From NCBI GenBank assembly GCA_963809205.1, contig CAWEIS010000004.1, forward strand, positions 535,269 to 599,268: a DNA stretch of 64,000 nucleotides, in the 5' to 3' direction. Below, piece after piece: positions 42,053-50,418 of the stretch. The translations under genes were made by a program, and so were the position numbers. The stretch is from DATLLN01 sp963809205 (GTDB taxonomy: Bacteria; Actinomycetota; Thermoleophilia; Gaiellales; JAICJC01). The notes under the pieces were generated by a model. It ran no database searches and had not been told where the DNA came from. It worked only from the letters and a program-made list of their open reading frames with translations. The stretch's first letter is position 1; each line of letters starts with the position of its first letter.

Positions 42053-43699
42053 CTACCGCGTGACGCCGTAGTAGGTGTAGGACGATGCTCCGCCTGCGTT
42101 GAGTCCGTCAGCAGCGTACAGCGCGCGGATCCGATAGTTGCGCCCGACGACCAGGTGCGTAACGATGACGCTGCTCACGCTGCGTGGGCCGAGCTTGAAG
42201 CACGAGCTGGTCTGCTGATGCCACCTGCCGCTGAGCCGTACGCCGAGCGAGTAGCGGACGCAGTGGCCGCTCTTGTTCGGCCGAACGACCGCCGTGAAGA
42301 GCGGCGCCGTCCCAGCGTGGTAGAGCCGATAGCTGCCCGATACGGCGTACCACCGTTTCTGTGAGATGGACACCGCCGCGCGCACCGACACGAGTCGGCT
42401 CGCGGCCGCCGAGGCGTAAGCGTCCTCTCCAGTGAACACCGCTTGGAAGGTCGTGCTCGTCTGCGGGTGCAACGTGAGCTTCGCGTCTCCACGTGAGTTC
42501 ACCTGAACGTTGGCAACCAGCGTGCGGGTGGCGTGGTAGGGCGTCCGGTAGATGGCGACGTGGTTGTTCGTGGAGTGGCCCGAGAGATGGATCGACAGGG
42601 TCACTGTTGCGCCGTCCCGAATCGTCGAGTGCGACGACAGCAAGGTCAGCGTGGGGCGGGTCTGTGCGGGCCCGTCGAGTACCTCGAGGTAGTTTGCCGC
42701 CAGCGCAAACAGGTGATAGCCATCCGCCGTCATGGCCATGGCGCCCCAGCCGACACCGGAGCTGATCCCCCAGCTGTGCTGACGAAATGACGTCGTAGCA
42801 CCGCCGCGGAAATCGAACACCGACGGTATCCGATCCGAGCCTACCGACAGGTACGAGCCGTCTCCCGACTGGGCGAACGCCGTGGTGTAGCTCGCGGCCG
42901 GCGTGCCCGACACCGGGGCCAGATCCGACAGCCGAAGCTTCTCGACGCCTCCGCTCGCGATCAGGAGGTCGCGCCCGTCTGCCGTGAACTGAATCGATCG
43001 CATGCACTCGTATGCCGCCGTCGTCGATCTCAGCAGGTTCGGCGTCGCGGCCGACATGTCGTACACCTGGACGGCCGACGGACAGTACTTGGAGCTGGCG
43101 ATCACCAGCAGATTTGGATTGGTCGGAGTGGTCGCAAACAACGAGTTGTCAACGTCGATGCCGGTATGAGTGACCAGCGTGTGAGGCGCGGCGACCGCCA
43201 TCGAACCCAGCGGACCGACATCACTGGTGGTGTCGAACCACAGCTGGCCACCCGCCTCGGCGAGCTCGCAGCGTCCCTGGTTGGTCGTCCCGATGCCGAT
43301 CGAGATCGGGATCGACTCGACACGGGCGAGGGTGGCCGTGTCGATGATGTCGATCCGCGACGCGCTGCACCGCGCCACGTACAGCAACCCGTCGTCGAGC
43401 ACCATGCCGGACGCTCCGCCCTCATCGTCGAGTGTCGCGACGATCTCCCCCGCGTAATCGGTGACGACCATCGGATCGCCAGTCAAGATCACGTGCGAGT
43501 GGGCTTCGTCGAGCACCAGTGAGCGTGGGCTGCCCAATGGCAGTTGTACACCTGCGTCGCGCGCCGAGGAGGGCACCGGGGACGACAATCCCGCGGCCAC
43601 CACGATCGCGAGAGCGAACACCGCCCGCTTCAGCCCTGCGCCGAGCCGGGGGCGATAATCTCGCTTGTCCGCCGTTCTCCCCATTGTCAGATTGGACAC
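42053..43699 (-). CDS. Secreted beta-propeller protein with C-terminal Ig-like part
   Basis: A 548-residue exported protein. The signal segment is AVFALAIVVAAGLSSPVPSSARDA. Residues about 50-350 hold repeated strands of YVTN/WD-like type (VILTGDPMVVTDYAGEIVATL, DDGLLYVARCSASRIDIIDT, IQFTADGRDLLIASGG, FAQSGDGSYLSVGS), and about 360-460 look Ig-like (TVTLSIHLSGHSTNNHVAIY). The role is unknown; such proteins bind ligands or surfaces. Its GC content is visibly lower than its neighbours and it lies alone between 90-bp direct repeats, which suggests acquisition. GTG 43697-43699 or ATG 43682-43684 could be the start. Confidence 0.75.
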   Translation of the reverse strand: MSNLTMGRTADKRDYRPRLGAGLKRAVFALAIVVAAGLSSPVPSSARDAGVQLPLGSPRSLVLDEAHSHVILTGDPMVVTDYAGEIVATLDDEGGASGMVLDDGLLYVARCSASRIDIIDTATLARVESIPISIGIGTTNQGRCELAEAGGQLWFDTTSDVGPLGSMAVAAPHTLVTHTGIDVDNSLFATTPTNPNLLVIASSKYCPSAVQVYDMSAATPNLLRSTTAAYECMRSIQFTADGRDLLIASGGVEKLRLSDLAPVSGTPAASYTTAFAQSGDGSYLSVGSDRIPSVFDFRGGATTSFRQHSWGISSGVGWGAMAMTADGYHLFALAANYLEVLDGPAQTRPTLTLLSSHSTIRDGATVTLSIHLSGHSTNNHVAIYRTPYHATRTLVANVQVNSRGDAKLTLHPQTSTTFQAVFTGEDAYASAAASRLVSVRAAVSISQKRWYAVSGSYRLYHAGTAPLFTAVVRPNKSGHCVRYSLGVRLSGRWHQQTSSCFKLGPRSVSSVIVTHLVVGRNYRIRALYAADGLNAGGASSYTYYGVTR

Positions 43700-43788
43700 A
43701 CGTCAATAGTCCTTCGGGCCGCGCGTGCGCACAAGTCCACAAATCGCCGATCCTCGTGTCCCGCAGATCGAGGACATCGTGGTCGTCG

Positions 43789-43878
43789 CGCCGTCTAGAT
43801 CCGCTTGCTGAAGTAGACGCGCGCGAACCCGTCCTCTGCCCGGCGCCCGGTCTCGGTGTAGCCGAGCGCCGGGTAGAG
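43789..43878 (+). repeat. Right copy of the ~90-bp direct repeat (intact GNAT 3' end)
   Basis: The functional counterpart of 41931-42020, offset by 1858 bp, containing the true stop and C-terminal codons of the GNAT gene at 43795-44235. The pair brackets the propeller gene. Confidence 0.92.
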
Positions 43879-44235
43879 GGCGAGGTTCTCGGTCATCAAC
43901 TGGTTCGTGTAGAGCCGGAGCTCGGCCATCCCTAGCTCGGCGGCGCGCTGCTCTGCGAACGCCATCAGCTCGCGGCCCAGGCCGCGGCCCTGCATCGCCG
44001 GCGCAACTGCAACGTTCTCGACCAGCAGGTGATCGCCGCCGGGGATCAGCACGATCACTCCGGCGATCTCGCCGCCAGCCTCGACCACGCTCGTCCGGCC
44101 GGCCGCGACCAGGCCCGCATGGTCTGCCGTGACCGGTGCCGGTTCGCGCCCGATCCGCGGCACGTACATCGCGTACGCATCGCGCACCAGCGCCTCGATC
44201 GCCGGCACGTCGCCTGCGACCGCCTCCCGGATCAC
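43795..44235 (-). CDS. GNAT acetyltransferase
   Basis: A 146-residue acetyltransferase: IREAVAGDVPAIEALVRDAY is the usual N-terminal strand-helix, VAVAPAMQGRGLGRELMAFA is the acetyl-CoA pyrophosphate loop (Q/RxxGxG/A), and NLALYPALGYTETGRR is the C-terminal motif. GTG start, 1 bp after the thyX stop, so it is co-transcribed with thyX and the SDR. Substrate unknown. Its last ~28 codons are duplicated 1.86 kb away at 41931-42020. Confidence 0.88.
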   Translation of the reverse strand: MIREAVAGDVPAIEALVRDAYAMYVPRIGREPAPVTADHAGLVAAGRTSVVEAGGEIAGVIVLIPGGDHLLVENVAVAPAMQGRGLGRELMAFAEQRAAELGMAELRLYTNQLMTENLALYPALGYTETGRRAEDGFARVYFSKRI

Positions 44236-44236
44236 G

Positions 44237-44947
44237 TCAGGGCGCGCGGCGTTCGTTGCCGACGAAGGCGGCGTGGGTGACCGGCATCGCGCCGGCGAAG
44301 AACCGCTCGACGGCCTCGGCGTAGCGGCGGATCTCGCGCTGCGCCGTCTCGGCATTGCGCAGCGACAGGAAGTTCATCAGGCTGCGGGCGTTGACCGTCC
44401 AGTAGAACTGCGTGTAGATCGCGACGGGCAGCACGTTGCGCGCGATCTCCTTCGCCACGCCCTGTGCGAGCAGGTGCTCGTACGTCGCGTACGCCTGTTC
44501 GTAGACAGCGCGCTGCGCCTCGCGCGTCTCCTCGGCAAGCTCGTCGCTGACCGGGTCGAACGTGTACGACCCCGGCTTGCCGACCTGCGTGCGGACGTCC
44601 TCGGCCGCCGGGACGTAGAACTCCGCCTCGAGCTTCGAGTATCTGCCCGACCACTCATTGAATGAGTTCGTACGGTGCCGCATCCATTCGCGGGCGACGA
44701 AGATCGGGCACTTGACGTGGAACCGGAAGGAGTTGTGCTCGAACGGCGTGCCGTGCCGCTCGCGCATCAGGAACCGGATCAGCCCCTCCTCGCGCTCGGT
44801 CATCTCCTCCACCCGGCTGGCGAACGAGACCCGGGCGCCGTTGACGACCGACAGATCGTCGGCCATACAGCCGTCCAGCCGGACGAAGCCGTGGTCGAGC
44901 ACGTCGATCGAGTCGCCCACCTGCACCTGATCCTCCACGACGCTCAC
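44237..44947 (-). CDS. thyX: Flavin-dependent thymidylate synthase ThyX
   Basis: Makes dTMP from dUMP using methylene-tetrahydrofolate, FAD and NADPH. The ThyX motif RHRTNSFNEWSGR (90-102) is complete, FEHNSFRFHVKCPIFVAREW is the substrate region, and TVNARSLMNFLSLR is the C-terminal signature. 236 residues, GTG start. Because ThyX returns tetrahydrofolate rather than dihydrofolate, organisms using it often lack DHFR. The pteridine-reductase-like SDR gene 20 bp upstream on the same strand fits that theme. Confidence 0.97.
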   Translation of the reverse strand: MSVVEDQVQVGDSIDVLDHGFVRLDGCMADDLSVVNGARVSFASRVEEMTEREEGLIRFLMRERHGTPFEHNSFRFHVKCPIFVAREWMRHRTNSFNEWSGRYSKLEAEFYVPAAEDVRTQVGKPGSYTFDPVSDELAEETREAQRAVYEQAYATYEHLLAQGVAKEIARNVLPVAIYTQFYWTVNARSLMNFLSLRNAETAQREIRRYAEAVERFFAGAMPVTHAAFVGNERRAP

Positions 44948-44967
44948 GGCCGACAGTTTACGCCCGG

Positions 44968-45693
44968 CTACGGACGCAGCAGCCGACCGCCGTCGACGAC
45001 CAGGATGGTGCCGGTGACGAACTCCGCCTCGAACAGGTAGCGGATCGCGCCGGCCACGTCGTCGGGGCTCCCCAGTCGCCGCAGGGCGGTCTCATCGGGG
45101 TTGCCGGCGACGCCGTCGGGCATCAGCACCGGCCCCGGCGCGACGCCGCACACGCGGATGCCGTCCTGGCCCCAGGCCGCAGCTAGGCATTTGATCAGCT
45201 GGGCCTGCGCCGCCTTCGCCGCGGCGTGGTGCGCGAACCGCGGCCACGGCTGGCGGGCCGCCACATCGTTGACCGCCAGGATGACGCCGTGGCGGTTCGG
45301 CAGCATCGCAGCAAACGCTGCCTGGGCGGCAAACAGGAACCCCTTGGCGGTGCTGTCCATCGCCAGGTCCCACAGGGCGGGGTCGATCTGCTGGGGGTCG
45401 ATCGGGCGGAACCCGCCGGACGGCGTATGCACGTAGCCATCCAGGCCGCCCAGCTCGGCGGCGGCCTCCTCGACCATCGTCCGCATCTCCTCAGGATGGG
45501 TCGCGTCGGCCCGGATCAGTGCGGTGCGGCGGCCCAGCGCGGCGATCTCGGCATGCGTCAGCTCGGCCTCGGCGTTCGACGTGTGGTAGCTGACGGCGAC
45601 GTCCGCGCCCGCCCGCGCGAGGTCGAGCGCGATCGCGCGGCCCACGCGCTGCGCGCCGCCGGCAACGAGGATCCGTGCCCCCTCGACGTTCAC
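44968..45693 (-). CDS. SDR oxidoreductase resembling pteridine reductases, catalytic Tyr replaced by His
   Basis: A 241-residue short-chain dehydrogenase. ILVAGGAQRVGRAIALDLA is the cofactor loop in the form seen in pteridine reductase/FolM proteins, and DGVAGNPDETALRRLGSPDD and TGTILVVDGGRLLRP complete the fold. The usual YxxxK reads HAAAK (H156, K160), and the catalytic Ser position is in AVNDVAARQ. The enzyme is therefore either inactive or uses a different proton donor. It precedes thyX by 20 bp and is probably in the same operon, which suggests a folate or pterin link (inference). GTG start. Confidence 0.85.
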   Translation of the reverse strand: MNVEGARILVAGGAQRVGRAIALDLARAGADVAVSYHTSNAEAELTHAEIAALGRRTALIRADATHPEEMRTMVEEAAAELGGLDGYVHTPSGGFRPIDPQQIDPALWDLAMDSTAKGFLFAAQAAFAAMLPNRHGVILAVNDVAARQPWPRFAHHAAAKAAQAQLIKCLAAAWGQDGIRVCGVAPGPVLMPDGVAGNPDETALRRLGSPDDVAGAIRYLFEAEFVTGTILVVDGGRLLRP

Positions 45694-45764
45694 CGCGACG
45701 CGTGTCTGGGAGCGGCCATGGAGGGGTATGCTAGCCAGCGACTGCGAAGCAAAGGAGTGACGAG

Positions 45765-46388
45765 ATGGCTTACGAGGTTCCCGACCTGCCGTACGACTAC
45801 AACGCGCTTGAGCCGCATATCGACGAGCAGACGATGCGGATCCACCACGACAAGCATCACCAGGCGTACGTCGACAAGGCCAACGCCGCCCTCGAAGGCA
45901 CGGAGTGGGCCGACAAGCCGGTCGAGGAGGTGCTCGCCAACCTGACCAGCCTCCCGTCCGACAAGCAGGGCCCGGTGCGCAACAACGCGGGCGGCCATGC
46001 CAACCACACGCTGTTCTGGTCGATTCTCGGCCCGAGCGGCGGTGGCACGCCCAGCGGCGACCTCGCTGCTGCGATCGACAACGCCTTCGGGTCCTTCGAC
46101 GCGTTCAAGCAGAAGATGGTCGACGCCGGCGTCAACCGGTTCGGCTCCGGCTGGGCATGGCTCGTGCTGGACAACGGCCAGCTGGCCGTCACCAGCTCGG
46201 CCAACCAGGACTCGCCGATCTCGGACGGCCAGACGCCGCTGCTCGGCATCGATGTGTGGGAGCACGCGTACTACCTGAAGTACCAGAACAAGCGGCCCGA
46301 CTACCTGGCCGCGATCTGGAACGTGATCGACTGGTCGGCGGTGGCCGAGCGCTACGCCAGCGCGCGCGCCGCAGCGGCAGCGGTCTGA
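45765..46388 (+). CDS. sodA: Superoxide dismutase, Fe/Mn family
   Basis: Converts superoxide to oxygen and peroxide in the cytoplasm. 207 residues. Metal ligands lie in MRIHHDKHHQAYV, NNAGGHANHTLFW and IDVWEHAYY (Asp and His). GGHANHTLFW together with NRFGSGWAWL favours the manganese form, though the metal cannot be fixed by sequence alone. AAAGGAG stands about 7 nt before the ATG, and a TATGCT (45727-45732) gives a plausible -10 for a leader of about 25-30 nt. A strong terminator follows. Confidence 0.96.
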   Translation: MAYEVPDLPYDYNALEPHIDEQTMRIHHDKHHQAYVDKANAALEGTEWADKPVEEVLANLTSLPSDKQGPVRNNAGGHANHTLFWSILGPSGGGTPSGDLAAAIDNAFGSFDAFKQKMVDAGVNRFGSGWAWLVLDNGQLAVTSSANQDSPISDGQTPLLGIDVWEHAYYLKYQNKRPDYLAAIWNVIDWSAVAERYASARAAAAAV

Positions 46389-46399
46389 TCGACAGGCGT

Positions 46400-46436
46400 G
46401 CGGGGGCGGGCGGCCATCGCCCCGCCCCCGCTTTCT
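46400..46436 (+). terminator. Rho-independent terminator after sodA
   Basis: GCGGGGGCGGG (46400-46410), a 10-nt loop, CCCGCCCCCGC (46421-46431), then TTTCT. An 11-bp perfect stem 12 bp past the sodA stop. Confidence 0.85.
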
Positions 46437-46456
46437 CGTTCTCGGCGGAGGGTTCA

Positions 46457-47740
46457 GTGAGCGGAAAGACCGTGGTCTTCTTCCCGGAGGGCGCCTTCGG
46501 GCCAACCAACAACTGCGTCGGCATCGGCGAGCAACTGCTCGCGCGCGGTCACCGCGTCGTGTTCATCATCGAGGAGTCGTTCGCCGGCACGCTGGCCGCC
46601 CGCGGCTTCGAGGAGGCGCTGATGCGGCTGGGGCCGCCACCCGAGGTCGAGGAGGCGCCCGGCCAGTTCTGGAAGGACTTCATCCGCGACACGGCTCCGG
46701 TGTTCCGGACGCCGACCATCGAGCAGCTGGAGACGTTCATCCAGCCGACGTGGCAGGCGCTGCTCGACGGCAGCCGCTACGTGGAGCCGCGGCTCAAGGA
46801 GATCTTCGCCGAGGTGCAGCCGGACGTCATCGTCGAGGACAACGTCCCGGGGTTCCCGGCGGTTGTCACGGCTGACGCGCCGTGGGTGCGGATCATGTCG
46901 TGCAACCCGCTGGAGATGCCCGACGCCGACCTGGCGCCCGTCTTCTCGGGCCTCCCCGCGGCCGACCGCTCCGGCTGGGACGCCTTCCGCGCCGAGTACG
47001 AGCGCACGCACCGGACGATGTGGCAGGACTTCGACGAGTGGTCGCAGGCGCAGGGCGCGCCGTCGCTCGATGACCTGCGGTTCATCCACCAGTCCCCGGA
47101 TCTGAACCTGTACCTGTATCCGGAGGAGGCCGACTACCGGCGGGCGCAGCCGCTCGGCCCGACCTGGCAGCGGCTGGGGTCGTGCGTGCGCAGGCCCGAG
47201 GTGGACAGCTTCGAGATTCCCGAGAACCTACGTGACCGCGAGGGCTCGCTGATCTACCTCTCGCTGGGCTCGTTGGCCTCGGCCGACGTGCCGGTGATGG
47301 AGCGTCTGGTCGAGGTGCTGGCCGACCTGCCGCACCGGTTCATCGTGTCCAAGGGGCCGCAGGCGGAGCTGTTCGAGCTGGCGGACAACATGTGGGGCGA
47401 GGAGTTCGTGCCCCAGCCGGCGATTCTGCCGCTGGTCGACCTGGTGATCACCCACGGCGGCAACAACACGACGACGGAGTGCTTCCACCACGGCAAGCCG
47501 ATGATCGCGATGCCGGTGTTCTGGGATCAGCACGACAACGCCCAGCGGGTCGACGAGACCGGCTTCGGCGTGCGGCTCGACACCTACGCGTTCACCGAGC
47601 AGCAGATGCGCGACGCGATCGACCGGCTGCTGGCCGACGACGGCCTGAAGCAGCGGATGGCCGACATCGCCCGTGGGTTGCAGGCGAGCCCGGGCACCGT
47701 GCGGGCCGCCGATCTGATCGAACGTGGCGCCGGCGGTTGA
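46457..47740 (+). CDS. GT1 (MGT-like) glycosyltransferase
   Basis: A 427-residue GT-B fold enzyme of the UDP-glycosyltransferase/macrolide transferase family. The N-terminal acceptor domain starts KTVVFFPEGAFGPTNN. The C-terminal donor domain has YLSLGSLASADVPV and VITHGGNNTTTECFHHGKP, the nucleotide-sugar motif. Such enzymes glycosylate small hydrophobic acceptors, including lipids and carotenoids. GTG has GGAGGG 4 nt upstream. It overlaps the maltokinase-like gene by 17 bp and heads a three-gene set with the kinase and SIS protein. Acceptor unknown. Confidence 0.88.
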   Translation: MSGKTVVFFPEGAFGPTNNCVGIGEQLLARGHRVVFIIEESFAGTLAARGFEEALMRLGPPPEVEEAPGQFWKDFIRDTAPVFRTPTIEQLETFIQPTWQALLDGSRYVEPRLKEIFAEVQPDVIVEDNVPGFPAVVTADAPWVRIMSCNPLEMPDADLAPVFSGLPAADRSGWDAFRAEYERTHRTMWQDFDEWSQAQGAPSLDDLRFIHQSPDLNLYLYPEEADYRRAQPLGPTWQRLGSCVRRPEVDSFEIPENLRDREGSLIYLSLGSLASADVPVMERLVEVLADLPHRFIVSKGPQAELFELADNMWGEEFVPQPAILPLVDLVITHGGNNTTTECFHHGKPMIAMPVFWDQHDNAQRVDETGFGVRLDTYAFTEQQMRDAIDRLLADDGLKQRMADIARGLQASPGTVRAADLIERGAGG

Positions 47741-48932
47741 TCCTGAGCTGATCGCCGCCGCCCGCTGGTACGGCGGCAAGGGCGCCGCCATCGCCGGCGT
47801 GGAGGAGGACGACCGGATGGAGCTCGACGGCTGTGCCGTGCGGGTGCTCTCGGTGACAGACGCCGGCGGGGCCAGGGAGCGGTATCTGTGGATCGACGAC
47901 GAGGACGGCGCCGGGCGGGCGCTGGCGACGGCGCTGGTCGAGGGCCGCACGCTGGCCGGCCGGACAGCGGAGTTCCGCTTCGAGCCGGGCCCGGCGCTGG
48001 CCGGCCTGGTGCCGCCCGGCGGCACGTCGCGGCGGCTGACCGACGACCAGACCAACACCTCGTACGTGGTCGGCGAACGGCTGGTGGTCAAGGTCTACCG
48101 GCGGGTCGAGCCGGGTGAGCACCCGGAGATCGAGATCGGCCGGTTCCTCACCGAGCACGCGCATGTCGCCTTCGCGCCCGCCTACGCCGGGGCCGTCCGC
48201 TGGGGCGATCACGCGCTGGCAATGGCGCAGGCGTACGTGCCCGACGCGCGCGGGGGCTGGGACTGGGCGATCGAGTGCGCCATGGGGGGCCAGGCGGCGC
48301 CGTTCGCCGGACTCGGCGCGCAGACGGCCGCGCTCCATGCCGCGCTGCGGGAGATGGGCACGCTGATCGCCGGCGCGGATGAGCTGCGCGGCTGGCGCGA
48401 GGCCGCCGACCGGCAGCTCGACCGCGCGCTGGCGCTGGTCGGCGGTGCCGACGGCGAGGTGCTGCGGGAGTGGGCGCCGGCCGTCCGCGACGAGCTCGCC
48501 GCGCTGGAGCGACCGGCCGCTCCGCCCGTCCTCGCCCGCGTGCACGGCGACTACCACGTCGGCCAGATCCTCGAGTCGGTCGGCGAGCTGCGCGTGGTCG
48601 ACTTCGAGGGCGAGCCGGGACGGCCGCTGGCCGAGCGCCGCCGGCCGGGCACCCAGCTCCGCGACGTGGCGGCGATGCTGCGGTCGTTCGACCATCTGGC
48701 CCGGCACGTCGATCGCGACGTGCGGCCGGGTACGACGGCCGCGATCGAGGACTGGCTCGTCCGCACGAGGGCTGCGTTTCTCGACGCCTACGGCGACCAC
48801 GATCCGGTGCTGCTGCGGGCGCTCGAGTTCGAGAAGGAGACGTACGAGTACGTCTACGCGGCCACGTTCCTGCCCGACTGGACGCACGTCGCGACCGGCG
48901 GCATGCGCTGGCTGCTGGAGCATCCGGCGTGA
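47724..48932 (+). CDS. Maltokinase-like sugar kinase
   Basis: A 402-residue kinase of the Mak/aminoglycoside phosphotransferase fold. IAAARWYGGKGAAIAGV is the typical maltokinase N-terminal cap, LARVHGDYHVGQIL the catalytic loop, and LRVVDFEGEPGRP the metal-binding Asp. True maltokinases make maltose-1-phosphate for GlgE, but no glgE or treS is nearby here. The closest partners are a GT1 transferase (17-bp overlap) and a SIS protein (GTGA overlap), so a different sugar, such as a glucosamine as in GlcN kinases of this family, deserves consideration. Confidence 0.88.
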   Translation: MAPAVDPELIAAARWYGGKGAAIAGVEEDDRMELDGCAVRVLSVTDAGGARERYLWIDDEDGAGRALATALVEGRTLAGRTAEFRFEPGPALAGLVPPGGTSRRLTDDQTNTSYVVGERLVVKVYRRVEPGEHPEIEIGRFLTEHAHVAFAPAYAGAVRWGDHALAMAQAYVPDARGGWDWAIECAMGGQAAPFAGLGAQTAALHAALREMGTLIAGADELRGWREAADRQLDRALALVGGADGEVLREWAPAVRDELAALERPAAPPVLARVHGDYHVGQILESVGELRVVDFEGEPGRPLAERRRPGTQLRDVAAMLRSFDHLARHVDRDVRPGTTAAIEDWLVRTRAAFLDAYGDHDPVLLRALEFEKETYEYVYAATFLPDWTHVATGGMRWLLEHPA

Positions 48933-49861
48933 ACGTCGAGGGGTTCCAGGCGGACATTCTGGCCGAGCCGGAGGCGCTGGTGCGAGTGGCGGACGCCTAC
49001 GGGTCAGGTGGCCTGCCCGCGGTCGACGGCCGGCGGGTTCTGCTGATCGGGATGGGGTCGTCGACCTACGCATCGCACACGGCGGCCGCGCTGCTGCGCG
49101 CTCGCGGCCACGATGCGCACGTCGAGCTGGCGTCGACCGGCACGCCACAGCCGCCGGCCCCAGACACGCTTGCGCTCGTCGTCTCGGCGTCGGGCGGATC
49201 CGAGGAGACCGTCGAGGCGATGGCCAGGCACAGCGGCGTCTCGACCGTGGTCGCCGTCACCAACCGTGACGACAGCGAGCTGGCGCGCGGCGCCGACGTG
49301 GTCATCCCGGTGCTCGCCGGGCCGGAGTCGGGCGGCATCGCATGCCGTTCGTACGTCTGCACCCTGGCGGTGCTGCTGCTGGCTGCCGGCGCGGACGGCG
49401 ACGCCGTCCGCCGCGCGGCCGAGTCCTCGGCCGGCCTGATCGCCCGGCGGTCGGAGTGGCTGCCGCCGCTGGCCGACCTGGCCGAGGGCGGCGCGGGCGT
49501 GTGGGCGTCGGCACCTGCCGAGCGGATCGGCTCCTCGCTGCAGTCCGCGCTGATGCTGCGCGAGGCGCCGCGAATCGTCGCCGACGGGTGCGAGACCGGG
49601 GACTGGCTCCACGTCGACGTCTACCTGACCAAGCGGCCCGGCTATCGCCTGCTGCTGATGCCCGGATCGCGGTACGACGCCGGCGTCATGGAGTGGCGCG
49701 CGGAGCGGGGGTTCAACGTCGTGTGCGTCGGTCGCGAGGTCACCGGGGCGACGGCGACCATCCCGATCGCCGGTCATGACGAGCACGTCGTCGCCTGCCT
49801 GACGGAGACGGTCGTCGCCGAGCTGCTGGCCGCCGAGCTCTGGCGCCGCCATCCCGTCTAG
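48929..49861 (+). CDS. SIS-domain protein (GlmS C-terminal-like)
   Basis: A 310-residue protein with two SIS domains: LLIGMGSSTYASHTAAALL (phosphosugar-binding Ser loop) with LALVVSASGGSEETVEAM, then AERIGSSLQSALMLREAPR and ETGDWLHVDVYLTKRPGY. It lacks the glutaminase half of GlmS, so it may deaminate or isomerise an amino-sugar phosphate or act as a regulator. GTG overlaps the kinase stop (GTGA, 48929-48932). The phosphosugar from the adjacent kinase is its obvious candidate ligand (inference). Confidence 0.87.
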   Translation: MNVEGFQADILAEPEALVRVADAYGSGGLPAVDGRRVLLIGMGSSTYASHTAAALLRARGHDAHVELASTGTPQPPAPDTLALVVSASGGSEETVEAMARHSGVSTVVAVTNRDDSELARGADVVIPVLAGPESGGIACRSYVCTLAVLLLAAGADGDAVRRAAESSAGLIARRSEWLPPLADLAEGGAGVWASAPAERIGSSLQSALMLREAPRIVADGCETGDWLHVDVYLTKRPGYRLLLMPGSRYDAGVMEWRAERGFNVVCVGREVTGATATIPIAGHDEHVVACLTETVVAELLAAELWRRHPV

Positions 49862-49890
49862 CGGCTGAATCGGTACCCTGTCCGCCTTCC

Positions 49891-50418
49891 ATGACGCTCC
49901 CCAACTGGATCTCGCTCTTCCGCATCCTGCTGATCCCCGTATTCATGGTGGCGCTGCTCGGCTCGGTGCCCGGCGGCGACGCCCTGGCGGTTGTGGTGTT
50001 CGCCGTGGCGGCGGCGAGCGACTCGCTCGACGGGTACCTGGCACGGTCGCGTCACGCCGTGTCGACGATCGGGACGCTGCTCGACCCGCTGGCGGACAAG
50101 CTGCTGATCTCGGCCGCCCTGATCTCGCTGGTCGGGCTCGACCGGCTCGCGCCGTGGGTGGCGATGGTGATCATCTCCCGTGAGTTCGCCGTCACGGGCC
50201 TGCGGCTGATCGCGGTCAGCCACGACATGGTGATCGCCGCCTCCCCCTGGGGCAAGATCAAGACGGCCCTGCAGGTGGCGGCCGTGATCGCCCTGATCGT
50301 CGACGACCCGCCGCACACCGCGACCACGGTGCTGGTCGCCGCCGCGGTGGCCGCCACCATCTGGTCGGGGATCGACTACTTCATCTCGGCGCGGGACGTG
50401 CTGCGGGCCCCGGCGTGA
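49891..50418 (+). CDS. pgsA: CDP-alcohol phosphatidyltransferase (PgsA)
   Basis: Makes phosphatidylglycerol phosphate from CDP-diacylglycerol and glycerol-3-phosphate in the membrane. The full motif D-x2-D-G-x2-A-R-x8-G-x3-D-x3-D runs from D44 to D69 (SDSLDGYLARSR and GTLLDPLADK). 175 residues with about five helices. NWISLFRILLIPVF at the N-terminus is typical of PgsA. The stop overlaps the plsY start, so phospholipid genes are coupled. A TACCCT (49875-49880) precedes the ATG by about 10 nt. Confidence 0.93.
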   Translation: MTLPNWISLFRILLIPVFMVALLGSVPGGDALAVVVFAVAAASDSLDGYLARSRHAVSTIGTLLDPLADKLLISAALISLVGLDRLAPWVAMVIISREFAVTGLRLIAVSHDMVIAASPWGKIKTALQVAAVIALIVDDPPHTATTVLVAAAVAATIWSGIDYFISARDVLRAPA

